A stretch of 7,453 nt of DNA from contig CAYOFG010000064.1 in the NCBI GenBank assembly GCA_964403285.1, positions 1 through 7,453 of the forward strand, written 5' to 3'. The translations under genes and the position numbers were made by a program. The stretch is from WVXT01 sp964403285. GTDB taxonomy: Bacteria; UBA6262; WVXT01. The notes beneath the pieces were generated by a model that saw only the letters and a program-made list of their open reading frames with translations, was not told where the DNA came from and ran no database searches. The first letter of the stretch is position 1; each line of letters opens with the position of its first letter. Shown here in pieces: positions 1 to 6,207 of the stretch.

Positions 1-12
1 AGGGTTAAATAA

Positions 13-735
13 ATGTTTATATTCTATAGGTTACTTTTGGCTCATGTAATTGCTGACTTTCCTTTGCAATTTACAAGCATATATCGGTTCAAGACCAAAT
101 CTCCCTTAGGCTCTTTTGCGCACAGTGGCATTTTTGGGTTACTGGCGGTTCTTTTAGCCTGGCCTTACTGGAATCTAACCAGAATGTGGGGATTTATATT
201 CTTCCTCTGGTTTGTTCACGCCATACAAGACTGGCTCAAAGTATTGGTCTTTGAAAAGTATCACCTGGATAATACCTGGGTATTTCTCCTTGACCAATTT
301 CTACATATAGGTTTTCTGGGTATGCTCTTTCCGTTTGGCCTGGCAAGATTGACTGTACCAGAAGGTCTTTCAAAATTGGTTTTTCTATACAATGATAATG
401 ATGTGATAATATATGCAATTGTCTTTATAGCTATCGGATTTGGCGGAGGTATTTTAATTTCCTATATCAAGAATTTATTTTACGGTGGGAAAAAAGTTGA
501 TTTAACTTCACCTAAGAAATATATTCAAGCTATGGAGAGGATGCTGATAGTGGGTTTAATGTTACTGAAAGGGTATTATTATCTTGCAATTCCTGGAATC
601 TGGATAATTCACGGTGGATATGTCATCATGAAAAAGGAAAGGGAAGAACGATTTCGTCTTTCTTCTTTCTGCGACTTAATTTTCAATACTGTTATAGCAG
701 TTGGAATAATGTTAATTTTAAAGATAAAATCATAA
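13..735 (+). CDS. DUF3307-family integral membrane protein
   Basis: A 240-residue, strongly hydrophobic protein of unknown function with roughly six or seven predicted membrane segments (about residues 3-20, 38-55, 58-76, 88-110, 131-152, 176-200, 218-236). The N-terminal half carries the spaced His/Asp pattern I associate with the DUF3307 family: AHVIADFPLQ (His11, Asp15, Gln19), His37 after a short loop, HAIQDWLK (His69, Asp73, Lys76) and DQFLH (Asp94, Gln95, His98). These polar residues lie in or next to membrane segments, which suggests metal binding or catalysis in the membrane, but that is inference. The ATG at 13 is preceded by AGGG at the window edge, about 8 bases upstream, so the start is plausible although upstream context is cut off. 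It ends 58 bp before the HD-GYP gene and may be co-transcribed with it. Family assignment is from motif memory. Confidence 0.72.
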   Translation: MFIFYRLLLAHVIADFPLQFTSIYRFKTKSPLGSFAHSGIFGLLAVLLAWPYWNLTRMWGFIFFLWFVHAIQDWLKVLVFEKYHLDNTWVFLLDQFLHIGFLGMLFPFGLARLTVPEGLSKLVFLYNDNDVIIYAIVFIAIGFGGGILISYIKNLFYGGKKVDLTSPKKYIQAMERMLIVGLMLLKGYYYLAIPGIWIIHGGYVIMKKEREERFRLSSFCDLIFNTVIAVGIMLILKIKS

Positions 736-793
736 GAATAACTTGCATCTCCGTTGAAACAACTCTGCGCGTTACAGGATTGGAGGGACAGCG

Positions 794-2467
794 ATGGAAA
801 GAGATATTTCTCTCCTGGAAGAGACTATAAATCGGTTGAACTTTAGATTCGAAGCTTTGCAAAGAATTACTCAATTAATCTATTTAGCCAATAACCTGGA
901 ACAGGTTTTGGACGAGGTGATGAGACTGACGATTGAACTGGTTAATGCCCAGGCAGGAGTTATTATTCTCATTGACCAGACGACAGGAGAATTATCGTCC
1001 CACGTCACTATTGGCGGTCATCCCGGAGAAGAATTGGGAGAAGAACCCAAGTGGAAGCTGAATAGAGGAGTGATGGGGGCAATATTGAAAGTAGGTGAAC
1101 CTGCGATTATTTCTGACGCTTCGGAGTATCCTGTATTCCGTGATGAAATAGGTAAAGCTATAGGGTGTACAGTGGTAAATGCCTTATGTGTTCCCCTAAA
1201 AAGGAAAGGCGAAACGTTAGGAGTCTTAGAAGTATTTAATAAAAAACTTTCAGAAATGGAAGCAAAGGAAGGCGATAAAGGTGTGGTATCTTTTACCGCG
1301 GAGGACCAGAAACTTATTGTCTCTCTTTCCAATGAAATAGTGATGGTTATCGAGAATGCAATGTTATTTAACGAGCGGGAAAGAAAAGTCGTGGAGTTAG
1401 ATAATCTGTTAAAAGCTACTGAAGCTATAGCCTCAGCTATGCAATTGGATCCTCTCCTGGATACGATTATGGAACTGGGAATGAATGTAATGGATGCTGA
1501 GGGCTGTTCGGTGCTTCTGGTTGATGAGAAAGAGAAGAAGTTACAGTTTGTGGCAGCCAGCGGAGCAAAAAAAGAGGAGGTAAAGAAGTTAAGTCTGGAT
1601 ATGGGAGAAGGGGTAGCCGGTTGGGTTGCGCAGAACGACCAACCTCTATTAATTGAGGATGTTTCCAAGGATACCCGTTTTTCAAAAAAAGTCGATAAGA
1701 CTTTAGGGCAAGAGACCAAATCGTTAATTTGTGTTCCCCTTAAGGTTAAGGAGAGAACTATCGGTGTAATGGAGGTTATTAATAAGAAAGGTAATAGAAC
1801 TTTTAACCAGAGTGATATGGTTTTATTTAAGCCACTGTCGGCTCAGGCAGCTGTGGCTATAGAGAGAGCGAGACTTTACGAAGATCTGGAAGATATGTAT
1901 ATTTCTACCGTAAAATCATTGGCAGCAGCTATTGATGCCAAGGACCCTTATACTCGTGGCCACTCCGAGAGAGTAACGAGGTTCTCAATTTTAATAGCCA
2001 GGGAGTTGGGTCTGGACGACAAAACTCAAAGAGATGTGCAATTATCTGCGCTACTCCACGATGTGGGTAAGATAGGCGTTCCCATTTCGATTTTAAGAAA
2101 GAAAGATAAGTTAACAGATGAAGATTGGAAACACATTCGTCGCCATCCTGTCCTGGGAGCGGAGATAATTTCTCCCATTACACAATTGAAAGAACTTGTT
2201 CGCAATATCCGTTACCATCATGAAAGGTATGATGGAAAAGGTTATCCCGATAATTTAAAAGGCGAAGATATCCCCTTGATTTCAAGGATACTTGCTGTGG
2301 CAGATACTTTTGATGCCTTGACTTCTGAACGCCCGTATAGGAATGGTCTTTCAGATAAGGCAGCACTTGAGGAGATGGAGATTGTGAAAGGTACACAATT
2401 GGACCCTGCGTGTGTGGAGGCGTTCTTAGCAGGTTATCGTAAGGGATTTGTCATCAGAGAAGAATAA
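794..2467 (+). CDS. GAF-GAF-HD-GYP cyclic-di-GMP phosphodiesterase
   Basis: A 557-residue predicted cytoplasmic signalling protein with no signal peptide or membrane segment. A short N-terminal coiled coil (about 1-30) is followed by GAF domain 1 (about 33-190), a helical linker (about 190-215), GAF domain 2 (about 217-362) and a C-terminal HD-GYP domain (about 372-548). The HD-GYP signature is intact: HD pair His422-Asp423 in LLHDVGKIG, the RRHPVLGAEI segment, His475-His476 and GYP at 483-485 in HHERYDGKGYP, then the ADTFDALTSERPYR block. HD-GYP domains of this type hydrolyse cyclic-di-GMP to pGpG or GMP, and no key residue looks missing. The GAF domains are likely input modules whose ligand (cyclic nucleotide, redox or other small molecule) cannot be read from sequence. 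The ATG start is supported by GGAGGG at 782-787, 6 bases upstream. No receiver domain is present, so it is not a phosphorelay response regulator. Confidence 0.93.
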   Translation: MERDISLLEETINRLNFRFEALQRITQLIYLANNLEQVLDEVMRLTIELVNAQAGVIILIDQTTGELSSHVTIGGHPGEELGEEPKWKLNRGVMGAILKVGEPAIISDASEYPVFRDEIGKAIGCTVVNALCVPLKRKGETLGVLEVFNKKLSEMEAKEGDKGVVSFTAEDQKLIVSLSNEIVMVIENAMLFNERERKVVELDNLLKATEAIASAMQLDPLLDTIMELGMNVMDAEGCSVLLVDEKEKKLQFVAASGAKKEEVKKLSLDMGEGVAGWVAQNDQPLLIEDVSKDTRFSKKVDKTLGQETKSLICVPLKVKERTIGVMEVINKKGNRTFNQSDMVLFKPLSAQAAVAIERARLYEDLEDMYISTVKSLAAAIDAKDPYTRGHSERVTRFSILIARELGLDDKTQRDVQLSALLHDVGKIGVPISILRKKDKLTDEDWKHIRRHPVLGAEIISPITQLKELVRNIRYHHERYDGKGYPDNLKGEDIPLISRILAVADTFDALTSERPYRNGLSDKAALEEMEIVKGTQLDPACVEAFLAGYRKGFVIREE

Positions 2468-2468
2468 G

Positions 2469-2515
2469 TGCGCTCGGGATTTAGTTTGCTCGCTACACCA
2501 AATCCCTTCGCTTTA
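2469..2515. repeat. Intact intergenic hairpin repeat (copy 1)
   Basis: An imperfect palindrome directly after the HD-GYP stop codon and 20 bp before rnfC. The stem pairs GGGATTTAGT (2476-2485) with ACCAAATCCC (2496-2505), one mismatch, and GCG with CGC flanks it outside small bulges. The 43-base stretch 2472-2514 matches, at 39 of 43 positions, the sequence obtained by joining 5845-5865 to 6079-6100, so this is a dispersed repeat. There is no T-run after the stem, so it is not a convincing intrinsic terminator. It could affect mRNA stability between the two genes, which is inference. Confidence 0.8.
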
Positions 2516-2534
2516 TATTGAAAAAGGTAGAAAA

Positions 2535-3851
2535 ATGAAGAGGTTGTTTAGTTTTAGAGGGGGAGTTCATCCTCCTTACTTTAAAGAACTTACTTCTGGT
2601 CAACCCCTGGGAAGGGCATCCCTGCCTAAGAAAGTGGTGATTCCTCTTTCTCAACATACGGGTAAACCAGCAAAACCGATCGTGAAAGCTGGCGATGAAG
2701 TTAAGACAGGACAACTCATTGGAGAAAGTGACGGATTCATCTCTTTACCTGTTCACAGTAGTCTCTCCGGGAAAGTTATGGATATCAAGCTATGGCCACA
2801 CCCATTGGGACATACTGTGCCTTCGGTTATAATTGAATCTGATGGGAGAGACGAATGGGTGAGTGATTTGACAGCGCATGAAGATTATTTTCGCCTCTCT
2901 CCTGAAGAGCTAAGAGAAATTGTTAAGAATGCTGGAATAGCGGGGCTGGGAGGAGCCGCTTTTCCCACCCATGTTAAACTCACCCCTCCAGAAAATTGCG
3001 AAATAGATACTGTGATACTGAATGGTTGTGAATGTGAGCCATATTTGACTTGCGATCATAAGTTGATGCTTGAATACTCTCGAGAAATAATCGAAGGACT
3101 CAGGATAATCATGCAAGCAGTCGATGCTGATCGAGGAATCTTAGGAGTAGAAGCCAACAAAACCGATGTCATTTCTCTTTTGGCAAGGGAGCTAAGGCGA
3201 GAGCCCGGTATAGAGCTGGCAGTGCTCAAGGTAAAATATCCTCAAGGTGCGGAGAAACATTTGATTGATGCCGTTCTAAAGAGAAGAGTTCCTCCGGGTA
3301 AGCTGCCACTCGATGTGGGAGTAGTGGTTGATAACGTGGGGACAGCCCTGGCCATAAGGCAGGCGGTAAAAAGAGGGATTCCGCTGATTGAAAGAGTTGT
3401 TACAGTCACTGGTTCAGGCATTAAACAACCACAAAATTTATGGGTTCGTTTGGGGACACTTTTTGCTGATGTAGTCTCCCACTGCGGCGGATTACTGGGA
3501 AATCCAGAGAAGATAATTGCTGGTGGTCCTATGATGGGTATAGCCCAGTATACTCTCGACGTACCACTAATTAAAGGCACTTCTGGCATCCTAATATTAA
3601 GCGAAGCGGAAATCTTTCCCGAAGGAGACTGTATACATTGTGGCAAATGTATTGATGTATGTCCGGTGAACCTGATGCCTACAGTAATAGCCCAACATGT
3701 GAAGCAAGAAGATTGGGTGAGCACAGGGAGATATAGTCCCTTCGATTGTATGGAATGTGGGGCTTGTGCTTATGTGTGCCCGGCAAAGATTCCGCTGGTC
3801 CAGTATATTAAGTGGGGGAAGGAAGAGTTGAGGAGAGCAATTAAAAGATAG
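2535..3851 (+). CDS. rnfC: Rnf complex subunit RnfC (NADH-binding, iron-sulfur)
   Basis: A 438-residue peripheral cytoplasmic subunit of the Rnf complex, which exchanges electrons between ferredoxin and NAD(H) while pumping Na+ or H+. The N-terminal RnfC motif GGVHPP (residues 9-14) leads into a barrel-sandwich region, followed by the glycine-rich nucleotide/FMN-binding stretch GLGGAAFP (137-144) and NGCECEP (163-169). An SLBB-like segment lies around RVVTVTGSGIKQ. Two C-terminal [4Fe-4S] motifs are complete: Cys366/369/372/376 and Cys405/408/411/415, each ending in CP. An in-frame upstream start at 2448 would add 29 residues overlapping the HD-GYP gene and translated from the hairpin repeat. 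I prefer the ATG at 2535, which has AAGG about 7 bases upstream and starts MKRLFSFRGG as family members do. The last codons and the TAG stop lie inside the left arm of a palindromic repeat (3838-4030). Next is rnfD, in the usual C-D-G order. Confidence 0.95.
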   Translation: MKRLFSFRGGVHPPYFKELTSGQPLGRASLPKKVVIPLSQHTGKPAKPIVKAGDEVKTGQLIGESDGFISLPVHSSLSGKVMDIKLWPHPLGHTVPSVIIESDGRDEWVSDLTAHEDYFRLSPEELREIVKNAGIAGLGGAAFPTHVKLTPPENCEIDTVILNGCECEPYLTCDHKLMLEYSREIIEGLRIIMQAVDADRGILGVEANKTDVISLLARELRREPGIELAVLKVKYPQGAEKHLIDAVLKRRVPPGKLPLDVGVVVDNVGTALAIRQAVKRGIPLIERVVTVTGSGIKQPQNLWVRLGTLFADVVSHCGGLLGNPEKIIAGGPMMGIAQYTLDVPLIKGTSGILILSEAEIFPEGDCIHCGKCIDVCPVNLMPTVIAQHVKQEDWVSTGRYSPFDCMECGACAYVCPAKIPLVQYIKWGKEELRRAIKR

Positions 3852-4030
3852 TTCGTTCAAAACCAAGGAATTTTTGACGCCAAAAAATTTCGGACTCTGC
3901 AGGGCGCAAATCAAAACTCCTCCCCCGATAAATCGGGGGTCGTCAAACAATGATTTGCTTGAAAGAGAAATGACCGTCCTCATTTTTTGACTGAAATTCC
4001 TGAAGTTTTTCACAAACTATTTTTAATTGT
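3838..4030. repeat. Large imperfect palindrome (MITE-like) between rnfC and rnfD
   Basis: The whole rnfC-rnfD gap is one imperfect inverted repeat with arms of roughly 75-80 bases. Left-arm blocks pair with right-arm blocks in order: CAATTAAAAGATAGTT (3838-3853) with AACTATTTTTAATTG (4015-4029); GGAATTT (3867-3873) with AAATTCC (3994-4000); CAAAAAAT (3881-3888) with ATTTTTTG (3982-3989); GGAC (3892-3895) with GTCC (3976-3979); GCAAATCA (3906-3913) with TGATTTGC (3951-3958). At the centre sits a perfect hairpin, CCCCCGATAAATCGGGGG (3922-3939). No transposase frame is visible, so a non-autonomous element or a structured RNA spacer are the options. The left arm covers the rnfC stop codon. The right arm ends about 20 bp before the rnfD start. 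Confidence 0.78.
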
Positions 4031-4050
4031 TCGTAGTTATGAAGGGGAAA

Positions 4051-4977
4051 ATGGAAGAAGTTATTTCTCAAAGGTTAGTTGTTTCTGTCTCACCGCATAT
4101 CAGAGCAAGAGAAGATGTCCGGGCAATAATGTCTGATGTCATCTTTGCTCTTTCTCCGGCTTTAGTTGCTTCCATTATCTTTTTTGGATGGCGTCCACTT
4201 ATTATTGTTTCCATGAGCGTCTTCTTTTCTGTGGCAAGTGAGTTTCTCTGGCAGAGGCTGTGGAAAAAGAAGGTTACAGTTGGAGACCTAAGCCCTGTTG
4301 TTACGGGAATGCTTTTAGCTTTTGTCTTGCCTCCCTCTTCTCCTCTGTGGCTAGTGGCAATAGGTGCATTTGTTGCAATTATTTTGGGAAAGCAGATTTT
4401 TGGAGGTTTGGGATACAATCCATTCAATCCGGCGCTGGTGGCGCGAGCTGTGTTATTAGCTTCCTGGCCGGTTCATATGACTACCTGGACGAGGCCTTTT
4501 GATGGGGTGACCACTGCTTCCCCTCTGGGAATAGTGAAGATGGAGTTAGACCAGAAGCTGCCATCATATTTAGAGATGTTTTTAGGTAACAGGGCTGGCT
4601 GTTTAGGTGAAATTTCTGTTTTAGCTTTGTTAGTCGGAGCATTGTATCTTCTATACAGGAAGCAGATTACCTGGCACATTCCAGTAAGTTATATTGTAAC
4701 GGTTGGCATAACGTCTTTTCTATTTAATAGAGACCCCATTTTCAACATGATGGCTGGTGGTCTTATTCTGGGGGCTTTCTTTATGGCTACGGATATGGTT
4801 ACTTCTCCTTTGACCAGGAAGGGTAAGCTGGTATTCGGTGCAGGTTGCGGGATTCTAACTGTATTGATTCGCTTTACCGGAGGATTTCCTGAAGGAGTCT
4901 GTTACTCTATTCTGATTATGAATATGTTAACTCCGATAATTGATAAAATGACTGAACCGAAAGTCTTCGGTAGTTGA
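4051..4977 (+). CDS. rnfD: Rnf complex subunit RnfD (membrane flavoprotein)
   Basis: A 308-residue integral membrane subunit of the Rnf complex, related to NqrB. The N-terminus carries the family motif VVSVSPHIRAREDVRAIMSDVIFAL, split here as VVSVSPHIR then a helix, followed by about eight or nine hydrophobic segments. The GYNPFNPALVARA block and the C-terminal FMATDMVTSPLT block are characteristic. The flavinylation site reads D151-G-V-T-T-A-S157-P-L, with Ser where the usual RnfD motif has the FMN-carrying Thr. Start choice: the in-frame TTG (4027) and ATG (4039) lie in or next to the repeat and lack a ribosome site. The ATG at 4051 has AAGGGG at 4042-4047, although spacing is tight (3 bases). 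It gives the expected N-terminus. rnfG starts 26 bp after the stop, so the two are likely co-transcribed. Confidence 0.93.
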   Translation: MEEVISQRLVVSVSPHIRAREDVRAIMSDVIFALSPALVASIIFFGWRPLIIVSMSVFFSVASEFLWQRLWKKKVTVGDLSPVVTGMLLAFVLPPSSPLWLVAIGAFVAIILGKQIFGGLGYNPFNPALVARAVLLASWPVHMTTWTRPFDGVTTASPLGIVKMELDQKLPSYLEMFLGNRAGCLGEISVLALLVGALYLLYRKQITWHIPVSYIVTVGITSFLFNRDPIFNMMAGGLILGAFFMATDMVTSPLTRKGKLVFGAGCGILTVLIRFTGGFPEGVCYSILIMNMLTPIIDKMTEPKVFGS

Positions 4978-5003
4978 GGAGCTACTACACTGCGGGATTT
5001 CTC

Positions 5004-5834
5004 ATGAAAAGAATTATAATAAAAGGTTTGCTACTGACGGTTGTAGCGTCCCTGGCAGCTTGGGCACTTAGTATCACTTATAAGAACACAAAGCCTAGAA
5101 TAGATGCCTATGCTGAACAGGAAGCAAGGAAAGCGCGGAAAGAAGTTTTGCCTGAGGCAAGTAAGTTCGAACTTGTAAACATTGGAGAGCAAGAATACTT
5201 TATCGGCTATGATGAGAAAGGAAAGCGTGTGGGAGTGAGTATAAGGACAAAGACGCAGGGTTATTCTGGGCAAATAGAAATGCTTATAGGATTCAATATG
5301 AAAGGAGAGATAACAGGGCTGAAAATATTGAATCAGATTGAGACTCCTGGATTGGGATCCAAGATTATGGAGGGTTGGTTTAGTAAACAGTTTATTAAAC
5401 TGAAAGCAGAGAATTTGGGCTTTGCAAAGGGAGATCCCCAGGGGAAAATAGAGGCAGTTACGGCAGCAACTATTTCTTCCCGGGCAGTACTTGAAGGAGC
5501 CAAGAAACTGTTTGGCTTATATGGTGATTTCCTGGGATATTTAGAGAAAATAGAAATTCTCAAATATACTCGTGATGGAATCTACACTGGCGAAGGAAAG
5601 GGTTTTAGTGGGCCGATTATAGCGATGGTTACTGTGCAAAATCATCAGATAGTAAAGATAGCTGTTCTGGAGCAACAGGAGGTAATAGAATACTGGTCCA
5701 AGATTAGAGAGAAAATCCCCCAGGAAATACTGGAAAAGCAGAATATTGACGTGGATATGGTTAGTGGAGCAACTTATTCCAGCAAGGGATTGATTGAGGC
5801 AATTACTGACGCGTTGGAGAAAGGAATAGAGTGA
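5004..5834 (+). CDS. rnfG: RnfG with two tandem FMN_bind domains
   Basis: A 276-residue extracytoplasmic Rnf flavoprotein anchored by one N-terminal membrane helix (about residues 4-26, with positive MKR before it). Domain 1 (about 75-175) is the ordinary RnfG FMN_bind domain: TKTQGYSGQIEMLIGF, IETPGLGSKI, and the flavin attachment region E150-A-V-T-A-A-T156-I-S-S. Domain 2 (about 190-276) is a second complete FMN_bind domain, beginning RDGIYTGEGKGFSGPI and ending with D251-M-V-S-G-A-T257-Y-S-S, a canonical ApbE-type flavinylation motif. Typical RnfG is about 190-220 residues with one domain, so this is a C-terminal extension. A TTG start at 4974 overlapping the rnfD stop is possible, but the ATG at 5004 gives the standard RnfG N-terminus and has GGGA 6 bases upstream. 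GAGGAG at 4976-4981 is too far away to serve it. In most rnf clusters rnfE would follow; here repeats do. Confidence 0.92.
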   Translation: MKRIIIKGLLLTVVASLAAWALSITYKNTKPRIDAYAEQEARKARKEVLPEASKFELVNIGEQEYFIGYDEKGKRVGVSIRTKTQGYSGQIEMLIGFNMKGEITGLKILNQIETPGLGSKIMEGWFSKQFIKLKAENLGFAKGDPQGKIEAVTAATISSRAVLEGAKKLFGLYGDFLGYLEKIEILKYTRDGIYTGEGKGFSGPIIAMVTVQNHQIVKIAVLEQQEVIEYWSKIREKIPQEILEKQNIDVDMVSGATYSSKGLIEAITDALEKGIE

Positions 5835-5865
5835 TGAGAAAAATGCTCGGGATTTGGTTCGCTCG

Positions 5866-5965
5866 TGCCGTTAGAACAAAAGGTCTTTCCAGGACAGGGG
5901 GTAATATAGATAGAAAGATAGCGTACCGTTGCCCAATAAGGGGAAAGGTTAAGAGTTCTAACGGT
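5866..5965. repeat. Inserted palindromic module 1
   Basis: About 100 bp bounded by inverted repeats: CCGTTAGAAC near 5867-5876 pairs with GTTCTAACGG at 5955-5964, and a little further in CTTTCC (5885-5890) pairs with GGAAAG (5942-5947). The interior is unstructured by eye and has no coding signal. It is followed by CTCGCT at 5967-5972, which repeats the CTCG found just before it (5862-5865) and the CTCGCT at 6075-6080. That is consistent with this module and the next each having entered at the same short target. Confidence 0.6.
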
Positions 5966-5973
5966 ACTCGCTG

Positions 5974-6070
5974 AGAATTTTTTGCTTGTAGGGGTTCGAT
6001 TTATCGAACCCGCATACACGGGCTCAATAAATTGAGCCCCTACAATCTTCGATTTTTGGCTAAAAATTCT
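5974..6070. repeat. Inserted palindromic module 2 (GTAGGGG/CCCCTAC element)
   Basis: An outer inverted repeat, AGAATTTTTTGC (5974-5985) with GCTAAAAATTCT (6059-6070), encloses a second palindrome bounded by GTAGGGG (5988-5994) and CCCCTAC (6037-6043). Inside are two small hairpins: GTTCGATTTATCGAAC (about 5994-6009) and GGGCTCAATAAATTGAGCCC (6020-6039). Elements bounded by GTAGGGG are dispersed repeats in some uncultured bacterial genomes, to my recollection. The nested layout, a palindrome inside a palindrome, is seen directly. No coding function is likely. Confidence 0.7.
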
Positions 6071-6102
6071 AATGCTCGCTACACCAAGTCCCTTCGCATT
6101 AG

Positions 6103-6127
6103 GAGAATAAATTGTTCTCGTTTTTTT
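6103..6127 (+). terminator. Possible weak intrinsic terminator before moeA
   Basis: GAGAA (6103-6107) can pair with TTCTC (6115-6119), with a T-G wobble extending the stem, followed by G and seven T residues (6121-6127). This has terminator form and would separate rnfG from moeA transcription. The stem has only two G-C pairs, and the T-run is also part of a repeat arm (6121-6168), so the call is weak. Confidence 0.3.
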
Positions 6128-6168
6128 GCTAAAATTCCAAAATCTTTTCACAAACTATCTTTCAAATG
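6121..6168. repeat. Solo right arm of the rnfC-rnfD element
   Basis: This stretch aligns with 3983-4029, the right arm of the palindrome between rnfC and rnfD, over about 48 bases at roughly three-quarters identity. It includes an uninterrupted 14-base match, TTTTCACAAACTAT (6145-6158 and 4007-4020), and the AATTCC block (6133-6138 and 3995-4000). I see no clear matching left arm near rnfG, so it appears to be a partial copy. It lies about 40 bp before the moeA start, as the other copy lies about 20 bp before rnfD. Confidence 0.68.
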
Positions 6169-6207
6169 TCAGTTGAGAAAGAGTAATTGGGAAGATGGAG
6201 AAATAAA

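Larger units (their letters stand above)
5842..6100. repeat. Hairpin repeat (copy 2) split by inserted palindromes
   Basis: The left half (5845-5865) and right half (6079-6100) together make 43 bases that match the intact copy at 2472-2514 at 39 positions. The rejoined sequence folds with AATGC (5842-5846) against GCATT (6096-6100) and GGGATTTGGT against ACCAAGTCCC with one mismatch. Between the halves, at what would be the hairpin loop, lie 213 bases bounded by GCTCG at 5861-5865 and again at 6074-6078. This looks like an insertion with a 5-bp target duplication. The inserted DNA is described as two modules below. Confidence 0.75.

Noticed and set aside
1018..1719. Long reverse-strand open frame (233 codons) inside the GAF region
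   Set aside because: It lies fully antisense to a clear GAF-GAF-HD-GYP gene, its translation is low-complexity Ser/Phe/Pro-rich, and it shows no domain. It is a codon-bias shadow.
2448..2534. N-terminal extension of RnfC from the upstream start
   Set aside because: It would overlap the HD-GYP gene and translate the hairpin repeat. The ATG at 2535 has a ribosome site and gives the family N-terminus.
3242..3724. Reverse-strand frame of 160 codons over the 3' half of rnfC
   Set aside because: Antisense to conserved RnfC sequence including the first cluster cysteines, with no recognisable product.
3983..4022. Sigma-70 type promoter using TTGACT before rnfD
   Set aside because: No acceptable -10 box lies 16-18 bases downstream, and the TTGACT belongs to the repeat arm.
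5842..6168. CRISPR array
   Set aside because: The repeats are palindromic, of unequal size and nested, with no regular direct repeat and spacer spacing and no cas gene.
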